Source of the DNA: Volvox africanus
Lineage: Eukaryota; Chlorophyta; Chlorophyceae; Chlamydomonadales; Volvocaceae
NCBI GenBank assembly: GCA_030268105.1
Contig: BSDZ01000016.1
Span: 3,045,501 to 3,109,500, forward strand
Direction of reading: 5' to 3'
DNA length: 64,000 nucleotides
Shown: positions 11,001 to 23,000 of the stretch, piece after piece
Position numbering within the stretch: position 1 is the first letter of the stretch
Layout of the letters: each line of letters starts with the position of its first letter
The notes under the pieces: model-generated
The model's database searches: none
The model's input: the letters and a program-made list of their open reading frames with translations, nothing else
What the model was told of the DNA's origin: nothing
Position numbers and translations under genes: made by a program

Positions 11001-14000
11001 GCACCCCTTTGCAGCCCTTGGTATCCCCTGGCGAGGCTGGGACCAGGTAGGGCCACAACAACCTGTCCTGTGGTATCCTGGGGTATCTAAGGCTAATATC
11101 CAGGATGTTTAGGAAACTGGACATCATCTGATCGGGTCTAAACAGTTTGGCGGATATTAACAAAGAGTTATAACACAGTGGCCAGTGGGCAAATCCAGTG
11201 TGCAGCGCCAGCTGAGCTAACAGATTAAGGGGCAGACTCAGGAGTTTCAGGGATTTTTGTATATGAGCCTCTAGGAGGACAGGGCGGGGAACTTAGAAAG
11301 GAGGAGTTGTGGGGGAGCGAGGTGACGGTGCAGCCTTGCGGCCAGTGTTGGCTGGGCGTTGGGAGGAGGCAGGGAGCCAGGGGCTAGGGCTGGCCTTTCC
11401 TTGGCCATGGGGACCTTGGGGGATCTAGTAGGTGAGGAGGGAGGGCTCCCCAGCTTGTCTTGCAGGTTGGAATGGCTAGGGCTCTCTGTGGGCATAGCCG
11501 TTGAGCTTTTCAGGGGGCCCCCTTGGTGGATTGCTGTTGGTGGATTGCTATCCACTGGATTGCTGTCTTTGGAGGAGCCTAGCTTTCCTGCCGGGCAATT
11601 TGGAAGGGTCCTAGCTAATTGCCCCCTTTCCCCCTTTCCTTAGAGTGTCCCTGGGTGGGAGGGCCAGGATTTCAGTTTGGGAGGCAGTGGAGGTGGAGGA
11701 GGCAGGGTTTTCTTGCTTTTAGGGAGGTTATGGTATGGAGGAGGCTCTCTCTCCCTCTCCGTCTGGGAGGTGGTGTGGTTGGCTGAGGCTCTGTTCGTGT
11801 GAGTAGCCAGGCTTGAGGCTAGTGAGGCCTGAGTGTTGTATTATGGTTCAAGTATCACATCGGGAAAGCTCAATTGATAGAGCATTCAATATGCCAACGA
11901 TTGTGGCCTGGGAGACCTTGGCTGGGTGGAGAGACCTTGCCTGAGGAGATCAGCCAGATTGTAGGGGCCTTAGGGCACCTCCCACCACTAGAAGATGTCA
12001 GCAACCCACCTTTAGCCCCTGGAGACTGGTGTTGGGCGGCTGCTCTCTGGGGATATCCTTTGCTGCCCAACAATTCGGATAATGGGGGAAGTATCAATGG
12101 TAACAACCACCGCCCAGGCCTGGAAACCCGCCACCCACTGATGGCTTCGTGCAGAAACTGCTCACAGTTGGGGACCTGGTAAGGGTGTACGACCAGCTGG
12201 AGCATGGCAAAATACCCCTCCCTCAGTGCATGACCTGGCTAGACTGGACCCAACAGTATCTAGACCCCTTAGCCAGCCTCACCCAACTGCGAGACAAGGA
12301 GCCTACCCATATGGCTCTCTCAGCTTTATGCAACGATATCAGCCCAGCATGGATAGCAGCAGCACGGGAGGTACTCAACCACTTACAACCCCAACAGCAG
12401 GACAGGGTGGAGGACAGAATGCCATCACCAGGGTGGTGATGGCCATGATCGTCAGGCGTTTGGGCTGGAGATTGCCAGGGGACTCGGGTATAGTGCCTCT
12501 CTACAACCTTACGGTCAGCCAAGCTACTCAGCTGCAAGGGGTTTCAACAGCGGAGGAGCGATCGGAGCTCTTGTCAGCTTTTGTGCAGGAGGCGCAAGGG
12601 ATGCCAACAGACGGACCAACTCCTTCCTGCCCTGCCACTGACCTCCAGCGCTTTCAGGCAACCCTACACAGGCTGTGGACAGCAGTTCGGTGGGAAAACA
12701 AAAACAAAGAGACGCTGTGGCGTTTGGTGGTCGATGGGATACCTATGCCTGGCAACACACATCTTTTGGGCACGCTTGCAGGTTTTTGCAGTGTTGGGTA
12801 TCCCTCAATATGGCTGGGATCAAGTGGGACCACAACATCCCATCCTAGCCATAGTTGGCACGCTAATGCGGTGTGCAGTTCCGGTTGACATCACCGGCCA
12901 TGGAGCAGCAAGAACAGAGCAGGGGCTTTAAGGCAGGAGTTTTGAGGAGGAGGTTCTGTGGGAGGAAAGAGGGAGAGAGTCAGGGAGGTGGAGATAAGGG
13001 GAGGACGGTCTAGTTCTTGAGGAGGGGAAGGGAGAGGGTGGAGGGTTTCGTGGCTAGAGGTACCGGTGTCCAGGCTTCGGGTCCTTAGGGTTTTGGGAGG
13101 GGTCAGCGAGAGAGGTCTTTCCTTCTTGTGCAGTGCAGGTGTCTGCGGGGCCAGCTTTGGGTGGGGCCGGAAGGCTTTCTAGGGGGGCGCCAGTTTGGCT
13201 TGTTATCCCCCCCCCGCCTCTTGTTGGGTTCTTCCGGCTTGGCTGTGTAAGAGTGTGCTTTCCTGCTGGTGTTTCTCCCCTGAGGAGATCTGTGTGTGTC
13301 TGTCAGGCTCTTGCCAGGTCAGTTTCGGGTTAGAGGAGAGGGTTCCCCATTCTTTGAGCAGCTAGGTGTCCCCTGTTTTCTGTTGGGTCCTTCTGTGGTT
13401 TCTTGGTGGCCCTGAGTGCTCTGTAAGTGGCCAGGCGAGAGCCTCTGAGGTTTCGCTGGCCCAAGTGAGAGGGGGAGCACGTGTCAGGACAGACAGACAA
13501 AGCCACGTCCTCCTCCCCTGCGCTGTGGCTTGGTCCGGTCAGGACCCCCGGTGCTCGTCTTTGGAGGGCGAGTCGCCCACAGTGTAACACCCAAACAATA
13601 CATACATACATACGTACATGCACGTTATCCCCCCCGTTAGGTCTTGCTAGGGCTATTCTACGTGCTAAGTCCAAAATTTGTGGCTAAGCCTCCATTAAGC
13701 GTGGCTAAGTACAGCTAGGCCTCCTAAGCCTAACGTGAGATAGTTGTATTATATACTCGTTCGGTAGGAATATTTGGTTGGTTGGACAGATATATTTTAT
13801 GGTTTCTCTGAGCAGTTGGAAATTATTTTGGGGGAATTTTGGGTTTTAGATAATTTTGGGGAATTTTAGGTTTTTAAAAATTCTTGGAAATGTCATTATA
13901 TTTGGCCAGAACATTATTTGGGTGGTAACATCGAAGCAGCGTGCAGGTACTATCACGGGTCATTCACACCGTGCACTGCATACTTATTTACTTATAGCGG

Positions 14001-17000
14001 GTCACGCCCATCAATGACTTGAGTGATTTAAATACGTGTAATACCGGACGTCAGAGACATGTATGCCTGCATTACTGGTGTCTAGGCTAGGGAGAAATTG
14101 ATCAACCTCTTGCTAAATTGCTTGCCTGGCTTACCCCGCCTTGATGGCAGGACGGGTAATTCGTTTGACACCTGCTTCGCCACAGGCAGGCTAGCTGGGT
14201 GACAGCATGTAGGGTCCTCGCCTTTCCCGCTCATTAAGGCACGCACGTTACCTTCTGCACGCCACTGGCGGGAAGAGAAGAGTAAGCAGATGCGTCCAAG
14301 CCGATGAAAACTGTGGCCTCTAGCACGTATTTGCCAGGCCAACCCAGCATCTCCAAATCAGTCCATGAGACAACTCCATGTTCGGTTGCGAAGGTTTGTT
14401 TGGAGACGCTTCTCCCCTCCGTGCGGAGTAATGCAAGCTCGTCATGAACTGATACAGACGTTACATTAACGGGGTTCGACAGAATGTGGAGGCTGACAGA
14501 GGAATTGGGTGTATCTGCATGCATCAAGGGGGTGAGCCGGCAGGGTAATGAGCTATATAGCGATGAATTTGGAGAACATTAAAGATCTACAGCAATACCT
14601 ACGTATCTAGGCGTATATTTACACACATACATACCAATGGATAGATGGATGGATGGATGTGAGAAGGGGTGAGAAATTGCAAAACACAAGTATGCCAACC
14701 TCGAATGCCCACCCTGTTGAAGATGAATGAATCAATTCGAAGCGCGTGATAACCAGGCACAAGTGCATGCATGCAGGCCTTATTACGCACGCAGGAAAAG
14801 AGCAGAATCATGGATAAGCACCTTAGCATATGGAGGTATTATCAATACCTAGCTATCTAGCTAGCTCGCAGCAGAGTTTTTAGGTAATAGAGCAAGCGAT
14901 TCTTTTAGCAATATTTCCAGATATTCGGCAGTTTTGGAATTATTAAGCCAGTCCGGATATTTTTCAGCATTAAGATTAGATACTATATCTTCAGCATTCT
15001 CTGCTTTTAAACACGCTCCAGAAGAGATAATAGCCTTTAATGTGAATATGACTGTAGAAATAATCAACCCTCTAAAAAAATCAGCAATAGCACCTAAAGT
15101 GCGATCAAAAAATCCACTAATGATTGCACGAAGTATGCCACTAATTTTTGATGTAATCGACGTAAAAATAAATAAACAACAAACATACGATATAAGTATT
15201 GGTAACAGCAGTTCATTTTCAATATGTTTTGCAAGAGCAAGCTGTACATATGGGAACATAAAGATTGCAACAGCAATAGATGCCGCAAAACCTACAAGGT
15301 TTATAGCCACACTAAGTAAGCCTTTATATAAACTCAGAAGTGTTGAAATAGCAATTACAGTAAAAACGGCAAGCAGGCTTTACAACTCATGTATAACAAC
15401 ACAACAATGATGGCAGACAGGTGTGTCATGCATGTATATACGAAAACCTCACCGAATGTGACTGGCTGGCTAAGGCCGTCATATAGCTGTATTTGCAGAT
15501 TAAAGAAAGTGTTCGGACTGACGATCAGAACTTCAATATCCTTTTCACGAAATGTCATGCCATCATTAATACTGGATAAGTACGGCCCACAAGCAGTACA
15601 CGTAATGCTGCGGGGGATCTGTGTCGGGTTTCCCCCACTGCTGCCGCTGCTGCCGCTGTCGCCTTTCGCGGGCACAAGTAACACGCCGTTAAATGATATA
15701 AGGCGCATGTGCGTAGCGGGCACAGCGAATGGACAAGCTTTAGACGACTTGTTCATGGCGGGAAGAAGGTTTTCGTCATTTTCATAACCCTCGACCGGGA
15801 AATTCACTGAACCTGGTGGTGTTGCTGTAAGTGTTGGTCCCATCCGTGAAGGCATCAGTTGTCTTACAAATTGAGCAATGTCCTTTTGTTCGTCAGTAGT
15901 CGTAGAGACGTTTGATGATGATGATGATGATGATGGAGTACAGGTAGCCAGTAGCGATGAAGCACGGAGGTCTTGCAGCCAAATTAAAGGAGGCTGTGAT
16001 GGTTTTCGCTTGCTGTCGGCGGCCTGAGGATGTAATGATAATGACGCCGGCACAACTGAAATCAAATGAGGCACATAACACATAAGCAGTCCTGTTGAGG
16101 TGATGATGTGGTATTCGCCCGATGCTATGTTTCGCATCTACGGGCGAGGAGGGCTTGCTAGAGAGGACACAGCGGGGTATGTGTGTGTGTGTGTTGTGCG
16201 TGTGTGTGTGTGTGTCCATTTGTGCATGAGTGGTATGATGTATAGGCAAAGTGTAGCATGTAGCCGTATATGTACGGTTCAGGCTTCTATAATAAAAAGG
16301 TGCAGAAGCACCTTCTCAGCAATATGCCTTTGCGGCTCTCAACTACTACACAAAGACCGTCTCATCAGCGCACAACCCCCTTACTTCACAGTAGGTTATG
16401 AGAAAGAACCAAACTCTTATGTTTACGAGCAACTGCCGCTTCACTAGGTCGATAAATCAATCGATAGATAAATAGGTAGACAGACATACCTATACATCAG
16501 ATCAGAACAAGTTCTTAAGATATGCAAACATGCCATACGAGTTATCTATGAACGGGTGTTACACTGAGTTGTATGGGTTTTGTATGTATGTATGTCTCTT
16601 CAAGGACAGGGCACAACAATACAACCAGCTTTATTCTGCTGCTCATTTGATTTGCAGCAGCAGCTGCTGCTGCTACGTATATAGACACGTACGTATATCA
16701 CACCTATATACCGCACTTGCTGCTGGACGTTCACTGGAGGTGAAGATTGTGTTGACCAGGGCAGCTTTGTCCCCATCAGCACCAGCAGAGAGCACCCCAC
16801 GTTGCCAGCTCGGCTAAGCGCTGTTACGGCATCAAGCCATTCCCTGGCCAGAAACTTTGCCAACTGTGCAACGACCGTTCCGGGGCCACTGGTAAACTGA
16901 GTCACGTTATGGGAACCCAACGATGAGCAGGCCTGGGTTGTGGCAAGGACAGTGCCGACGTTCGCATCGTTTCCAGCACCCGCAGTGCTGCTGCTTACAG

Positions 17001-20000
17001 CCACTCCCACGTGCCCGCTGACAAAAATAGCGCCCCCATAGCCTTGGTAGGACTGGAGGTTGCTTGCAGCAGCAGATGAGGGTGATGACGAGATCCAGGA
17101 TAACGCCGCCTCAATATGCTGCCCGAAGCCGACAGAGGCTGTATTTTGGTCCAGGTCAACACGGCTTAAGATAGCTATTGGGCTATCAATAAGTTCATCA
17201 CTGGCGTTAAAATACTGAGAGACCGCTGCAGCTGAGATTCCGTCAATATGGATCCCTCCACCCGTTGAGGCTTGGTTATGAGTGAGTTGACCAAGCTCCA
17301 TGATGAAGATTGCGCACTTGCCGGTGAAAATGCCTCCACCGGATGAGGCCGCCTGGTTGTCGATGATGATGGAGTTGAAAATTTTTAACAGGTTACAGTT
17401 CACTGCTGCCACAGCACCCCCAGACCCCCCGGCTTCGTTGTTCCTCAAAACCGCTCCCCAGATAGCGATTGCAGTCTTGTTGGATGCGAATATGCCACCA
17501 CCTTCACCCGCGCTATTGTCAGTCACTGTTGCGTCAGAGACGTTCAAACCGACGTCCGAGCATTTTGACAACATATTATCGCTGCTGGTGGACGACATTG
17601 AATCACCGGACACGTTAGCAGTGTTGTTGCTGCCGGTTATGTCATCGGCACTGACAACCATAATCGCCCCGCCATACAACCCCGCGGAGTTGCCGGTCCA
17701 GACGCTTCCGTTCCCAACCAACAGCTGCCCACCGCACTTCGTCGTACTGTAAGCACCGCCTCCTTCAAGCTGCGCTGTATTGTCAAGGACACTACAATTG
17801 CTGACCCGCGTCATGGAGCTATTGGTGGCGCTGAACCATATTCCTCCACCTCTGGTCGCATGGTTAAAACTGATCGTGTTCTGCTCCAATAGAGCCAGCA
17901 CGGTTTGCCTGTTGATATCCGCCCCGTCAGCCGCCATATTAATGCCCCCACCTTGTACCAGGGCCCGATTTCCTGAAACGTTACACTGTAGAAAGTGTAC
18001 CAGAGCTTCCTTGGGTATAAATACCTCCCCTCCTGGTGGGGGTGGCGGAGGCGGTGAGGGGGATGGTGGTGCTGGCGGCAGAAGAAAGACTAGAATGTTA
18101 CTGAAATCCGGAAGGAAGTCGGCAGCTGTTGCATTTACGTAAACATAATCGAGATCGACACCACCACCATAATTCGCATTGTTATCCACAATGCTGCAGT
18201 TCCACACCAGCAACGAAGACCCCTTGACTCCTGAGTTGAAGAGGCCTCCGCCCCGGGTGGCAGAGTTCACCTCAAACGTGCAGTCCAACAACACGGCAAC
18301 TGCCATGCTCTTCGCCAATCGCACTGCCGCACCGCCACCCGCCATTCCAGCTCGATTGTTCGTGAAGTATGTGCCCCGAAAAGCGCCTATGACCTTGCTA
18401 AAGTTACTGGCCCCTGTCAACATGACACCTCCCCCTTGTACCACTGCTATATTGTCCGTTAGATTACAATCCAAGATTACGGCAGCTGTCGTATTAACCT
18501 CCAGGAATGCGCCACCGCCATCCGCTGCGGTGTTGCGTGTGAACGCTGTGCGATGAAGAAACAGCCAAGGTCGCTGCAAAGGCTTGCTCATGTTCACATT
18601 TTGCAGAGCTTCCTTGGATACAGTGGAAAGTAAATTGGAGGCCTGTGGGTACCGTGGCGACGCAGTGTTGCTGCTGTCCTTGTTGTTGCTGCTGCGATCA
18701 TTATTGGAGATTGATGGATCTATCGGCGTGGTCAAGGAAGTCGGTAGATCATAGTCCATAAACGCCAGTCCGCCTCCACCCAACGTCGCACTATTGTTGT
18801 AGAAGGTGCTGTTGATGATTTTGGCAGCGCAGTGTGCAGTCAGCAAGCCGCCACCAAAACCGCCTGTCGCCAAGTTACCTGCTAAGATTACTCCATCCAA
18901 AAGAATCCCACACGCCTGGCTGCCCCGGGGCCAGCAGAACAGGTCCTCAAAAGCATCGATTCCGGGTATCAGACCATTTTCTACGGTATCGCACCTGTCA
19001 TCGTCGTACATGATGTAGGATGATTGTGTCGCACTGAGTTTTGTCGAGTCACTGAAGAGAGGGTATGGCTCTGCCCGAATGAAGATGGCCCCACCATTGC
19101 CCCGCAGGGAACTAATATCCTTGAACGGGGGGAACCGTTTCATGTTGTCCCCCGCCGTGTTCGTGGTGAAGGTGGAGTTCTTGATGTTGATACGGGCGCC
19201 AAGAAGGACAGACGCAAGTCGCTGCTCATCGGCAATAAATGGCGTATTTGAAAGGAAGGCCAGAGCTCCACCGGCACCATAATGTGCCCAATTGTCATTC
19301 CATGACGTGTCAGTGATGAAGATATAGAGCACTTGGCCCTTTTGGAGCTGAGTGCGGAGAGTGACGTTGTAGATGTTACTCATCATGACCCGAAGGTCGA
19401 ATGCAATGGCACCACCATCGTTCGCCGCAGTGTTCCCAGAAATATTAGTCCGTGTGATATTGAAGTAGAAAGGTCCATTAGATGGAAGATTATATTTTGA
19501 CAAATCTGCGGCTGTTGGGTCATCCACTTCACTTTTGGAGGTCGTCGTTCTGTCGTCAGGCTCCATCTGCATGTGCGGGACATATGTGCGTATGTATACA
19601 TACATACGATGGGTGGAACATGCACACATCGTGAAGGAATGTTGGCATATCACACATTTTCGCCAGCAACAGCAGCAGCAACAACAGCAGCAGAGCAAGC
19701 GCCCATATAAAATGGGTTTAACAGGAGCTAATGTATTTTGAAGTCAAGAGTATCATGGGGTTATACACATACAGCAGCTAGCGCGGGAGCATTCATGCAT
19801 GGTGAATGAGATGAAACCCTGACGACAACAAGAACCGCTTCATCATGCAGGAGCAGGATGTACGACCGGATTCATGGGGGGCAACCAACATATTAAAGCC
19901 ACGCACGCCACGCCTATCCCTAGACAGCGCATATATATGTGTTTGTGATGTGTAATTCATATACACGTCGCTGGTCGAAATGTCTGTAGATGTACTCGGT

Positions 20001-23000
20001 GACAAAGTGCAGTAAGTTCTGGAGTAGGTACCTCACGCACTGGTCAGACAGTAAGGAGTAGTTATCTCACGGGTCAGACAGAATATGAGCGATATACTGC
20101 CAAGAGTGAGGCAGGGTAAGGCTCTCTGCTGCTGGACGAGCGAGCGAGTGCAGCGGCAGAGGGCCATATCCTGTCGAATGAGAGGAACGGCGGCTATCCC
20201 CAAACACGTCACCCTGCTGGCATTTAGCCAGGTGTATGCGCACGCAATAATGATACAAACGGTGCAAGCAAGCAAGCAGCCTTTCCATGTGGTCTGCATC
20301 TATCTTCTTATAGTCTATCCGTACTTCCTCAACATCCATCATGCGCACAGCCGCAGAATATTGGCACTGATTGGTCCCAATTTCTAGGGGGAATATATTT
20401 CTTAGATTAATGGTGGGTGCTGTGTATGCAACAAATACGCAGCAGTTTTCCTGGTATGCGGATCATATGTATATGCATATACAATCGGGTTGATTACGGC
20501 GGAAGGTAGTCGCTGATGACGTATGCATCTGTCATGTCTACCAAGGTAGCAAGTACGGCAAGATGCCGATACCTATAAATAGAGCCTAGCAGAATCACCT
20601 CAAGACTCAAGAAGCCTCCTTGAGCGAACTTGACTGAGTTGTTGTACACCAGGGCATCACCTATCGAAAAGCTCTGGAACAGTGACCGGAGGGCTAGCGC
20701 TCCCCCAGTAATCATCGCTCTGTTGTGGGAGATGCTGCTGTTAGAAAAGATGATCTGACCCACAGTGCCTGCCATATACAGGGCGCCTCCAGATGTACGA
20801 GCTTGGTTGCCGTCCATATGGCTGTTGTCACATAATTCGAATCTCTCAAGGCTTAAGAAGGGTTGTCCCTTTTGCTCTGGAAAATAAACAGCACCACCGT
20901 TGCCACCCATGTTCTCACTCAACCCACTGTTATGGCACACCGTGAAGTTTACAAAGCCATTATCCGCGTAGACCGCACCCCCGTAGCCGTCACCAAAAGC
21001 CACTTTGTTGCCGCAGACACAGGAGCCGTTTGTGATTGTGAAGCTGGTGACTCTGGTCTTTCCGAAGTACATTGCGCCATAATAGGACCCATTGTTCGGA
21101 GTGCTGGCTGAGTTGTTGCAAATGCAGCTCTCCTCGGAAACCTCCACCAGGTCAGTGACCATATACGCCCCATCACCAATAGGCAAGTCTGGTGACAAAC
21201 CGACCCCAATAGCAGCACCGCCCCGTGTAGCGAAATTCCGTGACATCTTGCTGCCCTTTTTCACCACCAGCTTCTGCAGCCCGCCACCAATGAAGACACC
21301 GCCGCCTCGCGCTGCCATGTGCGAAGCAATGTTGCCCGAGATGCTGCTCCAGTCCATGACGGTCACATTGGGGCAGTCCAGGGTAACCATGATGCCTCCG
21401 CCATCCGGTTTCTGTACATCTACATCTCCACCAGTGGCCCAGTTGTTGTCAATTCTGCTGCCTTCCAAGACTTGGATACCACCTGGAATACCGCGTGCTA
21501 TAAACACGCCGCCCCCGGCACCCGCAGTGTTGTTGCTTATGGAGCTGTTTTGCCGAACAACAAGGATTTCGAGATTGCCATCCACGCGCAAAGCCCCTCC
21601 GGAACCAGGACGTCTGGTCGCCGCCGTGCCAATAAGCATGTTGCTGTCCATACTGCTGCCATTCAAAAGCAAGAACTGCTTCAAGCTGACGTTTTGCAGG
21701 TAGAAAGCACCGCCACCTTTGGATTCCAATCCAACATTCACATCCACCGTATTGTGGTCGACGTGGGAGTTGTCCTCCACCGAAATGCTGTTCACATCAG
21801 CATCCCGAATACAAAAAGCGCCGCCATTTTCGAAGGCACGGTTCCCAGATACATTGCTGCCACGCAAGATGGAGATGTTCGTGATGCCCTTCTCTAAGCA
21901 GAATGCTCCGCCAGAAAGGTCAGCTGAGTTGGCGGAGACACTGCTGGTGCCTTCAACCACCAGCGACTCAATCAAAGGCCCTATGTAGAATGCACCACCA
22001 TTCCCATTGTAGCCGGCAGTGTTGTTGTCAATTCTACTGGATTGTGTGACGTGCAGGAGGTCCAGAGAGGTGCGCACGTTGATAAAGACAGCGCCCCCGT
22101 GCTTCGCAGCCTTATTGTGTGTGAAGTTGCTGCCGGAAATGTTGAAGACGTCCTGAAAAATGCATGATGGTGGATAAAGGAAGAAGGCTCGTCCATCCGG
22201 TTGATTCGAACGAAGTATTAATTGAGGTCGTGTGTATTTGTGATCGTATGTATGTGTCATTCGCCAGGGTTGCAGGAGATATGTAATAGTACGGAACTAA
22301 AATGACCTTGTCGTGTATCGTACATGTATACGTATGCATGTAATCGTTGGGAATGGTATAAACTGGACAAACTGGCTGGATGCCTCATAATAGCGAAGAA
22401 CGAGCAAAGTGCTGGGGTAAGCTGCCGGCACGACTGGTAGCTAGGGGGTTTCAGTCAACGCATCCGTTTGTGATGATGCTTTCATGTTTGCATTATGAAT
22501 CCCTGCATTTGGGCATTTGTGCATTTGTGCATGCATGGGACTTTGTACTAGCTAGTTGAGTAGATACAAGACTACTTGTCCTTGCACAAAGCCCTAGGCA
22601 CTAATGAATCGCACAAACCGAAAAACCTGCGCCGAGCGCACAATAAGAAAAGACGGAAAGCTTTGAATCCCCCTTACCATATGCAGCAGATTTCCGTCTC
22701 TTGTAACAAATGACACTGCAGACCCGAAACCGCCTTCAATGTCGTACATGGTCGTACCAAAGACTTCCACACTCCCCAGCATTGCATCAGCATCTATAGC
22801 GTAGAAGACGACAGAGCCGAACCCGAATCCCTCCGATCCGTCATCTTCGATGCAGTCGCCCTTCGTGATGCTGTTATTCATGAAGGCCGAGTTGCTGATT
22901 CGAAAAAAAGCCGCTTCAGAGAGAGTTTTGTTGCTACTGTCCACGTCCGTGCTGGTGAGACCGAACCAGAGGCACGCAAAGTCCGTGGCTCCTTTCACGT

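Noticed and set aside
13133..13687. Plus-strand frames in the GT-rich region, repeated at 39,822-40,420 and 61,000-61,682
   Set aside because: LINE 3' untranslated region present in three copies with shifting frames; repeat conservation, not coding.
14599..14829. Minus-strand frame with CVRNKACMHALV
   Set aside because: Intron 4 sequence; the homologous stretch in copy B (61,580-61,740) does not keep the frame.
17300..18556. Plus-strand open frames of 120-150 codons opposite exon 3
   Set aside because: Antisense shadows of the GG-rich PMP repeat coding; Pro-rich composition (PPPS) mirrors the Gly codons.
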